The notes below the pieces were generated by a model. It was not told the origin of the DNA. It made no database searches and saw only the letters and a program-made list of their open reading frames with translations. A program made the position numbers and the translations under genes. DNA of 64,000 nt from Streptomyces sp. PCS3-D2. Its GTDB lineage: Bacteria > Actinomycetota > Actinomycetes > Streptomycetales > Streptomycetaceae. The stretch lies in the NCBI RefSeq assembly GCF_000612545.2, contig NZ_CP097800.1, forward strand, positions 5,220,501-5,284,500, given 5' to 3'. How positions within the stretch are numbered: the first letter of the stretch is position 1; each line of letters opens with the position of its first letter. Shown here piece by piece: positions 26,491 to 34,759 of this stretch.

Positions 26491-27276
26491 CTAGGTCATG
26501 CACCAGCCGGAATCGCATCCGGGGTCGAATGGCAGCTCGTCCTGCGCCGCGCGGATCGCGTCGGCCAGCGGGCGGGCGGTGCGGGTCAGGAACACCTCAT
26601 CCCGGCCGAGCGCCGCACGCCGCGCGTTCAGTGTCTCCTCGAGGTCGCACGCCCGGCCGAACAGGTTGGGTCGATCCCTGGCCAGCTCCGACCAGCCCGC
26701 CAGCGTCTTCAGCGGGCAAAACCAGCAGGCCGACTTCGGCGGGGCCTCCAGGCCCTCGTCCGCGATCAACCCCAGGCAGTCCGTCCGCCGCATCCGCAGA
26801 TCCAGCAGCGGGTACGTCACCTCCTCGTACGGCTCGACCCGCCGCGAGGTGGCCCGGCCGATCTCGTCCAAGGAGATCCCGACGCCGACCTCCGCCGGTG
26901 CCCCACGGTGCGCCCCGTTGGCGCGCAGCCACCTCCCTGTCACCTTGATCTTGTGGTCCCGGGTGCAACCGCGGGTGCCCGGCGCCCCGTTGCTCATCCG
27001 TACCGGGATCGGCAGCGACCTGGACCCGGGCCGCATCAGTCGCTCCCACAGGGTTTCCCGCCGTCCGGCGGTCTGCCGGTGAAGGACGTGCAGGCGAAGG
27101 CCGTGCGCGCGGGCGTAGGGTGCGGCGACCCGCTCGATGTAGTCCAGGGTGCGTGGGTCCTCGCTGTCGTCGCCGACGTTGGCGAAGAGGAAGTCGCGGT
27201 GCGGGATCTCCCCGCGGGCAGCCAGCACCATCAGGCCGGTGCTCTGGACGCCCCCGCCATAGCTGACCGCCTTCAC
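26491..27276 (-). CDS. PAPS-reductase-like protein (DndC-like family)
   Basis: A 261-residue protein of the adenine-nucleotide alpha hydrolase/PAPS reductase fold. The PP-loop is SYGGGVQSTGL at residues 5-15, a phage variant of SGGxDS; VGDDSEDPRTLDYI follows. Cysteines at CTRDHK, CLG, CWFC and CDSGWC could hold a cluster or zinc, as in DndC and related sulfur-transfer enzymes. The reaction is unknown; candidates are ATP-dependent activation for DNA or tRNA thiolation. GTG 27276 overlaps the stop of the methylase-like gene (GTGA), so the two are coupled. Confidence 0.85.
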   Translation of the reverse strand: MKAVSYGGGVQSTGLMVLAARGEIPHRDFLFANVGDDSEDPRTLDYIERVAAPYARAHGLRLHVLHRQTAGRRETLWERLMRPGSRSLPIPVRMSNGAPGTRGCTRDHKIKVTGRWLRANGAHRGAPAEVGVGISLDEIGRATSRRVEPYEEVTYPLLDLRMRRTDCLGLIADEGLEAPPKSACWFCPLKTLAGWSELARDRPNLFGRACDLEETLNARRAALGRDEVFLTRTARPLADAIRAAQDELPFDPGCDSGWCMT

Positions 27277-28349
27277 GCGGCCACCGCCGACTCCAGCAGC
27301 GCCTGTGTCTGGCGGATGGCGGCGATCATGCGCGCCGCGCCCATCACCTGGTCGCGGTGTGCGATCACGGCTTGGGCGTGCGCGCGGGCGTCCTCGACAG
27401 CTCGGGGGTTGGCCAGGGAGTCATCGCAGGCCACCACCACGTGCGGGCCCAGACCCCACACGATCGCGTTCACGGCCCCGCAGGCCGCCGCGATCGGGTC
27501 CACGTCGACCATGGACCACTGGAAGTCGGCCGGGTCGAAGCCGCGCCAGCGAACGGCCTGGGCGGCGGCGCGCAGCATGCCGCCGCTCCCGCCGGCCGGA
27601 TCATGGATGTGCTGGCCTGTCGCAGCGCCCCGGGCCGCGACGGCGAGCTCGGCAGAGAACGCGCTCAGCGTCGCCTCCGCGACCACGTCCGTCACGGTCG
27701 GCGGGGTGTGGAACTCGCCCAAGCCCTGTCGGGCGCCGTTGCTCCGGAGCAGCATGATCACGTGAGACAGGGCGTCGGTTCGCGACCGGTCGATCGGGTC
27801 GGCGTGTCCCGTCAGGTCGAAGATCCCGGCCTTCAGGGCAGCCTGGGTGACCACCTTGACGCAGTATGCACGGTGGTCGTCGATCTCGTCCGGCGCGTTC
27901 AACCACTCGTGCAGGACGCGCGCCCGGTCGATCAGGTCGGGGCGGGCCTGCCAGTTCACAGCCCATATCTGCTGGTACATCTCGATCAGCTCGTGCGGCT
28001 TCTGGGCGAGGATCTGCGCCTTGAGGTCGGGGCCGTTGGGGTCACCCTGCCTGACCAGGGAGAGGGCGGCGACCAGGCCGATGGGCACGGCGATGTCCGG
28101 GCCACCGTGTGCGCGGTTCCATGCGTCCGCGACGGCCTCGCCGAGTGCGGCAGCGGTGCGGTGTGCTTGGTCGTCAGACATCCGCTGACGGCCGGCGGGC
28201 TTCGCGCGCGGGGCTGGAGTCGAAGCTGTGGCGGCCGTAGGGCGGACTGTCGCAGCGGGCGGTGCCGTGCGAGAGGGGGCAGGGGCGGGCTTCGAAGGCT
28301 CGTCTGGCTCGGAGGTGAGCGCGGCGAACAGGTCAAGTTGCAGGTCCAT
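27273..28349 (-). CDS. N6-adenine methylase-like protein, degenerate
   Basis: A 358-residue protein. A disordered, Pro/Ala-rich N-terminus (to about residue 55) is followed by an HsdM-like helical region and a Rossmann domain: GEFHTPPTVTDVVAE, then IHDPAGGSGGMLRAAAQ (motif I, usually DPACGSG) and WSMVDVDPIAAACGAVN. Where the catalytic NPPF/Y motif should be, the sequence reads CDDSLANPRAVEDA, and the protein ends about 35 residues later. So it can probably bind SAM and DNA but not methylate. ATG 28349 follows AAGGAGTCACG. First gene after promoter box 2. Confidence 0.8.
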   Translation of the reverse strand: MDLQLDLFAALTSEPDEPSKPAPAPSRTAPPAATVRPTAATASTPAPRAKPAGRQRMSDDQAHRTAAALGEAVADAWNRAHGGPDIAVPIGLVAALSLVRQGDPNGPDLKAQILAQKPHELIEMYQQIWAVNWQARPDLIDRARVLHEWLNAPDEIDDHRAYCVKVVTQAALKAGIFDLTGHADPIDRSRTDALSHVIMLLRSNGARQGLGEFHTPPTVTDVVAEATLSAFSAELAVAARGAATGQHIHDPAGGSGGMLRAAAQAVRWRGFDPADFQWSMVDVDPIAAACGAVNAIVWGLGPHVVVACDDSLANPRAVEDARAHAQAVIAHRDQVMGAARMIAAIRQTQALLESAVAA

Positions 28350-28445
28350 CGTGACTCCTTCGGGGGTGCCGGAACTGGGCGACCCGCCCCGCGGAGGTGC
28401 GGGACGGGTCGGGATCGAGGGGTGGCCCCCTCTCAGTGTATCTAA

Positions 28446-28473
28446 ATTCTACTATCTATAGGGGTGGGGTCAA
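28446..28473 (-). promoter_or_regulatory. Phage promoter box 2
   Basis: Leftward -35 TTGACC (28468-28473), 16-base spacer, -10 TAGAAT (28446-28451), inside the TAGATAGTAGAATTTAGATA core identical to box 1. It precedes the methylase-like and PAPS-reductase-like genes and overlaps the end of the preceding operon's terminator area. Confidence 0.8.
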
Positions 28474-28476
28474 CTC

Positions 28477-28498
28477 CCCTCCGCCGCGCGGCGGAGGG
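28477..28498 (-). terminator. Perfect inverted repeat ending the 30055-28501 operon
   Basis: CCCTCCGCCGC and GCGGCGGAGGG form a perfect 22-base palindrome two bases after the stop codon at 28501 and three bases before promoter box 2. It fits a terminator that separates two operons. Confidence 0.75.
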
Positions 28499-28500
28499 CC

Positions 28501-29082
28501 TCAGCCGTTGTCGAGCCAGAGGAGGCCGTACGGGGTCCGAAGCAGCGTCGTCATCGCGGCCTTGTGTACATCGGCGCCGAGCTCCTGCCAGTTCACCTCA
28601 TCGAAGCCGTCGCGATAGGCCTCGACGTCCACGCAGTGCGGCTGATCGGCGGCCGTCATCACCTGGGCCAGGCTTTCGCCGAACCCGATGACCTGCTCGC
28701 GCATCTCCTGGTGGATGCCCTCCAGGTGATCGCGCCACCGGTCTCCGCGCCGCTCCCACGCGGCGGCGATACCCGGTCGCCAGCCGCGAAAGGGCGACAC
28801 CCCGCCAGCTTCCAGCAGGGCGGCCCACGCGATCGCCCTTTCCCGGTGGAGTAGCTGCGGCAGGTAGGTCAACTCGTACAGGTGCGCGCCCTGCCAGAAG
28901 CTCGGATCCACGAGGGGCGCGTCGCGGGCGGCTGCCAGTGCCGTCTGAGCCTCAGCCCACCGCTCCGTGCGCAGGCGCCGGGAAGGGATCAGGGTCCGGT
29001 ACTCGTGCGCCGTCGCAGGGTTTCGGACTCGGGCGAGCCACGCCCCGCCGGCCGTGAAATGCGGCTGGTCGCTGACGTTCAC
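28501..29082 (-). CDS. Phage protein of unknown function
   Basis: A 193-residue soluble protein, acidic and rich in Trp and Ala (FWQGAHLYELTYLPQLLHRERAIAW). I do not recognise it. GTG 29082 overlaps the stop of the preceding gene by four bases, so it is translationally coupled and is the last gene of its operon. Confidence 0.65.
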   Translation of the reverse strand: MNVSDQPHFTAGGAWLARVRNPATAHEYRTLIPSRRLRTERWAEAQTALAAARDAPLVDPSFWQGAHLYELTYLPQLLHRERAIAWAALLEAGGVSPFRGWRPGIAAAWERRGDRWRDHLEGIHQEMREQVIGFGESLAQVMTAADQPHCVDVEAYRDGFDEVNWQELGADVHKAAMTTLLRTPYGLLWLDNG

Positions 29083-29549
29083 AGGATTCCTCGCAGGTGC
29101 TCCGGCGCGACCGACCGCTCCCAGCGGTCGAACTCGGGCCGCCACATGCGCAGTTCTCGTAGATGCATTGCGGCCTGCGAGGCGTGCCCTGCGCGCTCGG
29201 CCTCGGTCAGGGGTGCTTCGACGCGCGCGCCGCACCACCCAGCCGGCCACGTGGGTCGGGTGGACTGCGGGGCGGCCATCGCCAGATGCCAGTCCAAGTT
29301 GGCGATCAGGGTGTTCGTGGTCTGCGCGGAGATGGGGTCGGCGTCCATGTGGTTGATGAAGTCGGGGTGCGCGGGGGTGACGTGGAAGCTGGCCCGCGCC
29401 GAGTCGGCGGGCATCTCCACCCAGACCTTCTGTCCGTACAGGGGGTGATCGCTCGTGTGGACGACGTACCGGTTCATGGCCAGGCAGGTGCCTTCGGTCC
29501 TCGACAGGTACAGGACGGAGACGCGGTCTCCGATCTTGAACGGCTTCAT
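29079..29549 (-). CDS. Phage protein with SH3-like N-terminus
   Basis: A 156-residue protein. The start KPFKIGDRVSVLYLSRTEG looks like a small beta-barrel (SH3/KOW-like), and the second half is helical (EAERAGHASQAAMHLRELRMW). ATG 29549 has GAAAGGCGG upstream; a longer frame to 29576 would overlap the previous gene. Function unknown. Confidence 0.65.
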   Translation of the reverse strand: MKPFKIGDRVSVLYLSRTEGTCLAMNRYVVHTSDHPLYGQKVWVEMPADSARASFHVTPAHPDFINHMDADPISAQTTNTLIANLDWHLAMAAPQSTRPTWPAGWCGARVEAPLTEAERAGHASQAAMHLRELRMWRPEFDRWERSVAPEHLRGIL

Positions 29550-29572
29550 CGTGCCGCCTTTCGTGGGGGTGG

Positions 29573-30055
29573 TCACGAGCGGGGGAAGGCGCGCTGTGCG
29601 GCGCGGCCGCGGCGGGCTGTGGCTGTGCAGGGCCCCAGGAGTCGTTCAGCAAGGAAGAGGGCTTGCTCGCGGGCGCCGTCGGCGTGCGCCGAGCCGAGGA
29701 GTAGGGCGGCCTCGTGGAACGCCTCGGCGCTCAGGGTGTGCGGCTGGGCGCAGCCGCAGCTGCCCGTGGCGGTCCTTCCGAGCTGGTCGAGCCGTTCCGC
29801 GATTTCGGCGACGGGGATGCATCCCGCGTGGCGGCGCTTCGGTCGGGCGCGGCGGAGGTGGCTGTAGAAGCGCAGGCCGTCCCAGTCGCACAGCAGGCAC
29901 TTCACCGGCCACAGCACGTCCGAGCCCGGGTATCCGCCCCGGGGTGCCCAGCCCAGTTCGCTGATTCGGGCCAGCGCCATCGCGGCGGAGGTGATGTTGC
30001 GGGTGCTGGGCGGGAGTTCGTGCAGGTACTGGCCCAGGTAGCCGTCATCGGTCAT
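29573..30055 (-). CDS. Phage zinc-finger-like protein
   Basis: A 160-residue protein with scattered Cys/His: CLLCDWDG near residue 53, HAGCIP near 76, and GSCGCAQPH near 98. CxxC plus the later His/Cys may form a zinc site. The N-terminal LPPSTRNITSAAMALARISELG could be a helical DNA- or protein-binding part. ATG 30055 follows GAAGGAGTGGAGACC. First gene after promoter box 3. No family recognised. Confidence 0.65.
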   Translation of the reverse strand: MTDDGYLGQYLHELPPSTRNITSAAMALARISELGWAPRGGYPGSDVLWPVKCLLCDWDGLRFYSHLRRARPKRRHAGCIPVAEIAERLDQLGRTATGSCGCAQPHTLSAEAFHEAALLLGSAHADGAREQALFLAERLLGPCTATARRGRAAQRAFPRS

Positions 30056-30122
30056 GGTCTCCACTCCTTCGTGGTCGTCGGGGCGGTGAGGGGGGTAGGG
30101 CACCCCCTCACCGCATATCTAA

Positions 30123-30150
30123 ATTCTACTATCTATCGAGGTGGGGTCAA
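30123..30150 (-). promoter_or_regulatory. Phage promoter box 3
   Basis: Leftward -35 TTGACC (30145-30150), 16-base spacer, -10 TAGAAT (30123-30128), with the TAGATAGTAGAATTTAGATA core. It drives the 30055, 29549 and 29082 genes. Confidence 0.8.
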
Positions 30151-30176
30151 CCTTCTGCCCTTCCCCGGGCGGGGGG

Positions 30177-31616
30177 CTATCCGACCAGGGGCAGGAGCGG
30201 GGCCGCCGCCGTCTCCACGGTCGGCTTGGCGGGCTCCCCGGGCGCAGCCTCCGGCTTCGGCTGGATGGCCCGCACGAACCCGCTCCGGTCGCGGGACAGC
30301 GTCCAGTCGCCCTCGCCGCACACGTAGCCGCGCTCGTCGAGGATCCTCGCGATCTCGTCCTGGAGCGGGCGGGACCAGACCGACCGGTGAAACTTCGTGT
30401 CTTCCCTGGCCGTGATCGTCACCGGCTCGAAGTCCTTGTGGGGACGGCTGTTGCCGTTCCACCACGTCAGGGTCGCCTCGGCCCCGCCGAGCGGGCAGGT
30501 GACGTAGACCTTCTTCGCCAGCTTCGGGTCGCTGCTGGCCTTCTTCGCCTTCGGCTTCGGCATCGCCGCCCGGGCCTCACGGACGGCGCTGGCCGGCTGC
30601 TCCTCCGATGCGGCGTGGGCGGCCTTCGTGCCGGGGACCTTCCCGTCGGCGAGGAAGGCCAGCATCGCAGCCTCGGGGCAGCGGGCCCGGACCTTGGTGT
30701 AGTCGGCCGGGTGCGTCCAGACCTGCCCGCGCTCGGTGGCGTCCTCCAGCGACATCACCTGCTTCGGGGCGAGCCTGAGGTTCCACGCGACGCTCAGCGT
30801 CTTGGAGTTGACCCGCTTCACCTGGTACCAGGAGCCCAGGTACATGACATAGTCGCCCGGGGCGAAGTCGTCCGCCGTCCAGATCTTCACGCCCTCGGCC
30901 TTCGCCTTCTCGACGACCTCCTCCCAGTGCTCGATCTCCTTGCGCAGGTCCCGGATGTGGCGGGCGTGCCGGTCGGCCGAATCCCAGCCCTTCTCGACGG
31001 CCTCCTCGCGGTACCGCTCCTGCTGGCGGAGTTCGGCCCCCAGCTTCTCCAGGCGCCTCAAGGTCCGGTACGGGTTGTTCCGGTGCTCCTTGTAGGCGTC
31101 GGCGGCCTCCGCCCGGCCCGCCCAGTAGCTCGCCTTCTTGCCCTCCTCGATCGAGGCCCGCATGTTGCCGTGCATGCGCTCCTGGTCGCGGCGGGCGCGG
31201 TGCTCGCTGTGGTGGCCGACGAGGATGGGCTGGCCGAACTCGAACCGCCGGCTGATGTCGTGGGCTGCGCCCCGGCGGGCGTCGGAGGCCGCGGCGGCGC
31301 GGCCCGCGCGGTCGCTGAACCGCTCGGCCCGCTCCTCGGCGCGCTCCTCGCGGGCGGCCTCGATCTCGGCGAACGTGCGGTTGTCGTTCTCGTCAATTTC
31401 GATCTTGACCTCATGGCCTGCCGCCCGGAGGGCTTCAGCCGCTCGGTTGATCTGCCAGTGCTGCGCCTCCTTGTCTCGGGAGCCGCGGATGTAGATGCCG
31501 ACGTTCCGGGAGTAGCGGAAGCCGTGCTGCCGGACGATCTCGTAGACGCCGTCTCCCTTGCGGGAGCCGTGGAGGATCGTGCCGTCGGCGCGGGTGTGTT
31601 CGATCTCGATGGTCAT
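30177..31616 (-). CDS. DUF3560 domain protein
   Basis: A 479-residue protein. The N-terminal 240 residues are a DUF3560 region: IEIEHTRADGTILHGSRKGDG, GFRYSRNVGIYIRGSRDK, then a long charged coiled coil (EIEAAREERAEERAERFSDRAGRA) with HDISRRFEFGQPILVGHHSE. The middle has a beta segment (YVMYLGSWYQVKRVNSKTL), and the end is disordered. DUF3560 proteins are widespread in plasmids and phages; biochemistry unknown. ATG 31616. Last gene of the operon that begins at promoter box 4. Confidence 0.8.
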   Translation of the reverse strand: MTIEIEHTRADGTILHGSRKGDGVYEIVRQHGFRYSRNVGIYIRGSRDKEAQHWQINRAAEALRAAGHEVKIEIDENDNRTFAEIEAAREERAEERAERFSDRAGRAAAASDARRGAAHDISRRFEFGQPILVGHHSEHRARRDQERMHGNMRASIEEGKKASYWAGRAEAADAYKEHRNNPYRTLRRLEKLGAELRQQERYREEAVEKGWDSADRHARHIRDLRKEIEHWEEVVEKAKAEGVKIWTADDFAPGDYVMYLGSWYQVKRVNSKTLSVAWNLRLAPKQVMSLEDATERGQVWTHPADYTKVRARCPEAAMLAFLADGKVPGTKAAHAASEEQPASAVREARAAMPKPKAKKASSDPKLAKKVYVTCPLGGAEATLTWWNGNSRPHKDFEPVTITAREDTKFHRSVWSRPLQDEIARILDERGYVCGEGDWTLSRDRSGFVRAIQPKPEAAPGEPAKPTVETAAAPLLPLVG

Positions 31617-31632
31617 GACGGTGCAGGTCCTT

Positions 31633-31833
31633 TCAGGTGCGGATGAGCCGGGCAAGGGGGTGCCACCCGGCGTACAGGGCGTCGATGAGCGGGTCGTGGG
31701 CGACGAGCAGGCAGACGGGACCTGTGGCGCCCGTTGCGGTCTCGATCACCTCGAAGGCTGCGGCTGTGTCCGTTCGATCGCGGACCGGGGTGTTGTCTGC
31801 CTGGCGCAGCCAAACGCTGGCGCCGCTACTCAT
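31633..31833 (-). CDS. Small phage protein
   Basis: A 66-residue protein with a beta/alpha pattern (TGPVCLLVAHDPLIDALYAGW). ATG 31833 overlaps the preceding stop (ATGA). It is too short to assign. Confidence 0.6.
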   Translation of the reverse strand: MSSGASVWLRQADNTPVRDRTDTAAAFEVIETATGATGPVCLLVAHDPLIDALYAGWHPLARLIRT

Positions 31834-32288
31834 ATCCACCGGCCCTGGATGCGCTGGGCGAGCAGCAGCGTGGCAACGAGGGAGACCGCGTTCTCGTCCC
31901 GGTCGAAGGCCAGCGACTGGGCGGCCATGAAGGCAGGAGTGGCCACGTGGACGAAGTTGGTGCGCTCGGCCACACCGCTTGCGGCTGCCTCCGCTGCCGC
32001 GTCGGAGAAGTACCCGGCGTAGCGGGCCGCATCGTCGTCGGCCTCCCCCGTGAAACGCCCCCGGGCCTCCCACGCAGCCTGGAGCAGCAGGATCCGGCGG
32101 AGCTCAGGGGTGGCCCGCTCCCACATCCACAGGACGCCTCCCTGCGTGGCGAGTTCGAGTGGCGAACGGTGCTCGGCCGGCGCGCGGAGGAGGTTCGCTG
32201 TGACGATCAAGGCTGTGCGGGTGGCGAGGAGGTCGAACACGTCATGCTCCAGGTCTTCGTGGAAGTAGTGGTGAGACGGCCTGGTCAT
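31830..32288 (-). CDS. Helical phage protein
   Basis: A 152-residue protein, mostly helical, Ala-rich. N-terminal SHHYFHEDLEHDVFDLLATRTALIVTANLLR could contact DNA or another protein. ATG 32288 overlaps the stop of the 32593 gene (ATGA). No family recognised; part of the box-4 operon. Confidence 0.65.
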   Translation of the reverse strand: MTRPSHHYFHEDLEHDVFDLLATRTALIVTANLLRAPAEHRSPLELATQGGVLWMWERATPELRRILLLQAAWEARGRFTGEADDDAARYAGYFSDAAAEAAASGVAERTNFVHVATPAFMAAQSLAFDRDENAVSLVATLLLAQRIQGRWI

Positions 32289-32593
32289 CGACGCCGTCCG
32301 GTGTGGGCGGCCTGGTGCACCGAGCGGGAGGCCTCCGTCAGGATCCGTGCGTCGTGGTGGCGGCCCAGGATGAGCAGGGCGCCGACCTCGAACATCGTGA
32401 GCCAGGCGCAAGCGGAGACAGCCGCGGCGAACTCCTCGTAGGTCTGGCCGCTCTTGTGCGGCGGCCGTCGCCGCCAGGCGCTCTGGGTCACCCTGTGCGC
32501 CAGGTTGGCCGCTGCTGCGGTCTGCTTGGGGCTGAGGTTCAGGGCCCCGATGATCTCGGCGGTACCGAGAAGGGGAAGGTTCTTGAAGGACAT
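32285..32593 (-). CDS. Small helical phage protein
   Basis: A 102-residue protein with a possible HTH at the N-terminus (IGALNLSPKQTAAAANLAHRV), followed by YEEFAAAVSACAWLTMFEVGALLILGRHHD. The leader CACCTCTTGGATAACCC just before ATG 32593 is the recurring prophage leader. It is the first of three overlapping genes. Confidence 0.65.
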   Translation of the reverse strand: MSFKNLPLLGTAEIIGALNLSPKQTAAAANLAHRVTQSAWRRRPPHKSGQTYEEFAAAVSACAWLTMFEVGALLILGRHHDARILTEASRSVHQAAHTGRRR

Positions 32594-32650
32594 GGGTTAT
32601 CCAAGAGGTGTAGCGGGGCGCCCGCGAGAGCGCCCCAGCGCGGGTGACGG

Positions 32651-32956
32651 TCAGTGGGAAGCCCAGCCGAAGAACAGCCAGCCGTCCTGGCCGTCGTCGA
32701 GAACGACCGGCAGCGCGCCGGCCGGGCCGCGCTTGTCGGAGATGCGGCGGTCCGCGTTCAGCAGCTGGGAGGCGCGCACGTACGCCTTGTCCGCGCTGGT
32801 GCGAGGTTCGTCGAAGGCCAGGTAGGTGTCCTTTTCGGCGATGCTGCCGGTGTAGCCGCCGCGGCCGTGCTCGTAGAGGGCGGCATCCCGAGCGGCGTGA
32901 AACGCCTGCTCGACGTCTGGGCCGGCTTCGATGTGGTCGAAGTCAACAGCTCCCAT
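32651..32956 (-). CDS. Small phage protein
   Basis: A 101-residue acidic protein (VDFDHIEAGPDVEQAFHAARDAALYE) with a Trp/Phe-rich C-terminus (WLFFGWASH). ATG 32956 has AAAGGGAGACAGCC before it. I do not recognise it. Confidence 0.65.
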   Translation of the reverse strand: MGAVDFDHIEAGPDVEQAFHAARDAALYEHGRGGYTGSIAEKDTYLAFDEPRTSADKAYVRASQLLNADRRISDKRGPAGALPVVLDDGQDGWLFFGWASH

Positions 32957-33031
32957 GGCTGTCTCCCTTTCGGTTTTGGGGTGGGTTGGCATGGCGCGGC
33001 CCGCCCCCGGCGGGGCGGGCCAAGGGGGCGC

Positions 33032-33397
33032 TCAGCGGATGCGGACGCGGATTCGGTTGGTCCGGAGGGGGCTTGCAGGGCGGCGACGGCAGACCGGCGT
33101 GGTTCGCACGTCGTGCAGGAGCTGATCCACCGGGTTGAGGATCGGTGCGGGCGCTGCGGCGACCTGTGCCACGGCGTCGTCGAGGCAGGTGGTCCGCACG
33201 TGGGGGAACTGCTGGTTCCAGCGGCTCATGGCCTCCCCGTCGGCGGGGTCCAGGCCCGCTTCGAGGGCGAAGGCCTCCCACTCCAGCGCCATCGCGACTG
33301 CGGCCCAGGTCAGGGCGACCTCGGCCTGGACCTCGCTGATCGCGTAATCGCGGGAGACGGCCAGCACGCTAATGGGGTCGGTCATCGGGGTGTGCAT
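33032..33397 (-). CDS. Small phage protein, first gene of the DUF3560 operon
   Basis: A 121-residue protein with a helical acidic N-terminus (SEVQAEVALTWAAVAMALEW) and a basic C-terminus (CRRRPASPLRTNRIRVRIR) that could bind nucleic acid. ATG 33397 follows GGAAGGATCGCG. It lies just below promoter box 4. Function unknown. Confidence 0.65.
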   Translation of the reverse strand: MHTPMTDPISVLAVSRDYAISEVQAEVALTWAAVAMALEWEAFALEAGLDPADGEAMSRWNQQFPHVRTTCLDDAVAQVAAAPAPILNPVDQLLHDVRTTPVCRRRPASPLRTNRIRVRIR

Positions 33398-33450
33398 CGC
33401 GATCCTTCCGGTTGGAGTGGGTCGGGGCTTCCCCCCTCCCTCGTATCTAA

Positions 33451-33478
33451 ATTCTACTACCTTCAGTGGGGGTGTCAA
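33451..33478 (-). promoter_or_regulatory. Phage promoter box 4
   Basis: Leftward -35 TTGACA (33473-33478), 16-base spacer, -10 TAGAAT (33451-33456). The core is AGGTAGTAGAATTTAGATA; the first TAGATA is altered relative to boxes 1-3. The consensus -35 suggests it is strong. It drives six genes down to 30177. Confidence 0.8.
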
Positions 33479-33507
33479 CATAAAACCGCAGGTCAAGGGG
33501 GGTGGCG

Positions 33508-33975
33508 CTAGCCCTTCATTGCGAGTGGGCGGCGGGCGCTCCTCGCCCCGCGCTTGCGAATCGTCGCCGCGCCGGCCGCCCGTGACTCCGACCGCTGGGC
33601 CGTGACGCGGCACTGCCCGCACAGCGGCTCCCCGGCCCTCCGGTGACCGCGCACGCCGCTGGGCTCGCCGCAAACGCCCGCGCGCGAGACGAGGGACTTC
33701 GGCAGCGGCGGGGCACCTAGGGCGCGCGCCGCTTCCTGCCCGTTGATCCACAGCCGCGCCGCGCAGACGCCATCGAACTGCGACCCCTTCGGCCGGACTC
33801 GGTCGTAGCACTCCTTGAGCACGGGGCAGTCGAGGCAGGCGCGCACCAGCGGCTCGGCCGTCTTCGCCAGCTTCTCGGCAGGCTCCTCGGCCTGGCCGGC
33901 GGTGAAGATGTAGCTCTCGGAGCCGGCGCAGGCGGCCTGCTCCAGCCAGGTGGTGGCGGCGGTCGAGTTGATCAC
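33508..33975 (-). CDS. WhiB-like [4Fe-4S] transcription regulator
   Basis: A 155-residue Wbl protein. The four cluster cysteines are at AACAG (about residue 16) and CLDCPVLKEC (47, 50, 56). The Wbl turn motif G(V/I)WGG is replaced by FDGVCAARLW. A basic tail (TIRKRGARSARR) would contact DNA. Phage Wbl proteins can compete with host WhiB proteins for the primary sigma factor. GTG 33975 follows AAGAAGGACCTGTC. It is the last gene of the operon that starts at box 5. Confidence 0.85.
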   Translation of the reverse strand: MINSTAATTWLEQAACAGSESYIFTAGQAEEPAEKLAKTAEPLVRACLDCPVLKECYDRVRPKGSQFDGVCAARLWINGQEAARALGAPPLPKSLVSRAGVCGEPSGVRGHRRAGEPLCGQCRVTAQRSESRAAGAATIRKRGARSARRPLAMKG

Positions 33976-34001
33976 GACAGGTCCTTCTTGGGGTCGGGCG
34001 G

Positions 34002-34523
34002 TCAGAACAGAGGTGGCTGAGGCCGCGGAGTCGGGAGGATGGCGTCCTTCGCGGCCTGGGCGCGCAGCTCGAACGCGAAGGCCGTACGGGCCCACGGCTC
34101 GTAGAAGTGCATCCGCCAGGCGTCCGCGTCGCGGAACGGTGCCGGGCCGGGGAGGTAGGAGCGGCGGTGCTCCGTCTCGACGGTGACCGCCTGGCGCAGC
34201 GCGCCGTACCGGACGGGGGTTAGGTGCTCGTCAACCAGCTGGGACACCTGGCGCCAGCTGACGTCGCCGGTGCGCGCGCCGTTGGTGGCGTCCACCGCGT
34301 ACCTGAATCCGCCCGGCCGCCAGGTCCAGCTGCACACGGCTCCCGCGTCCGGCTCGCCGGGCAGCCTGCGCAGGCGCATCCCCTGCTCCCCGCGCTCCCG
34401 AAGCAGCTGGCCAGCCCGCAAAGCCCGTGAGTCGGTGAACGGCAGGTCCGCGAACTCCAGCAGCTGGGCGGGGTTGAAGAAGTCCCGCGAGGCCATGGCC
34501 AGGTCGTTGTCGGTCAGTTTCAT
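34002..34523 (-). CDS. Phage protein of unknown function
   Basis: A 173-residue protein. N-terminus KLTDNDLAMASRDFFNPAQLLEFADLPFTD and a beta-rich part (CSWTWRPGGFRYAVDATNG), then a helical end. Position between the WhiB-like gene and the replication genes suggests a role in DNA metabolism or regulation. ATG 34523 may be coupled to a small frame upstream (TGATG). Confidence 0.65.
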   Translation of the reverse strand: MKLTDNDLAMASRDFFNPAQLLEFADLPFTDSRALRAGQLLRERGEQGMRLRRLPGEPDAGAVCSWTWRPGGFRYAVDATNGARTGDVSWRQVSQLVDEHLTPVRYGALRQAVTVETEHRRSYLPGPAPFRDADAWRMHFYEPWARTAFAFELRAQAAKDAILPTPRPQPPLF

Positions 34524-34684
34524 CAGGGGCGTCCAGTGCCGGGGGGTGTCGATGACCCATGTGGGTAAATAGATGATGGCCTATTTCTGGCCCGTGCAAG
34601 CGCGACAGACTGGAGGTGCCAGTAGCGGCAGCGTTGATGCGGGCGCCGCATGGGCCTGCCGGGGCAGCCAAGTGACTCGGTCAC
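34523..34684 (-). CDS. Possible small basic phage protein
   Basis: A 53-codon frame starts at GTG 34684 with CTGGAGATACC before it and ends with TGATG, sharing a base with the next start. The peptide is basic and Pro-rich (GRPMRRPHQRCRYWH). It fills an otherwise empty 230-bp gap. Composition alone could create it, so the call is weak. Confidence 0.3.
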   Translation of the reverse strand: MTESLGCPGRPMRRPHQRCRYWHLQSVALARARNRPSSIYPHGSSTPPGTGRP

Positions 34685-34759
34685 GGTATCTCCAGGAGGT
34701 TGCAGGTCGCACGTCAGGAAGCGGGCCATTGCGGCGTCAGAATACAGAAAGACGGTGGC

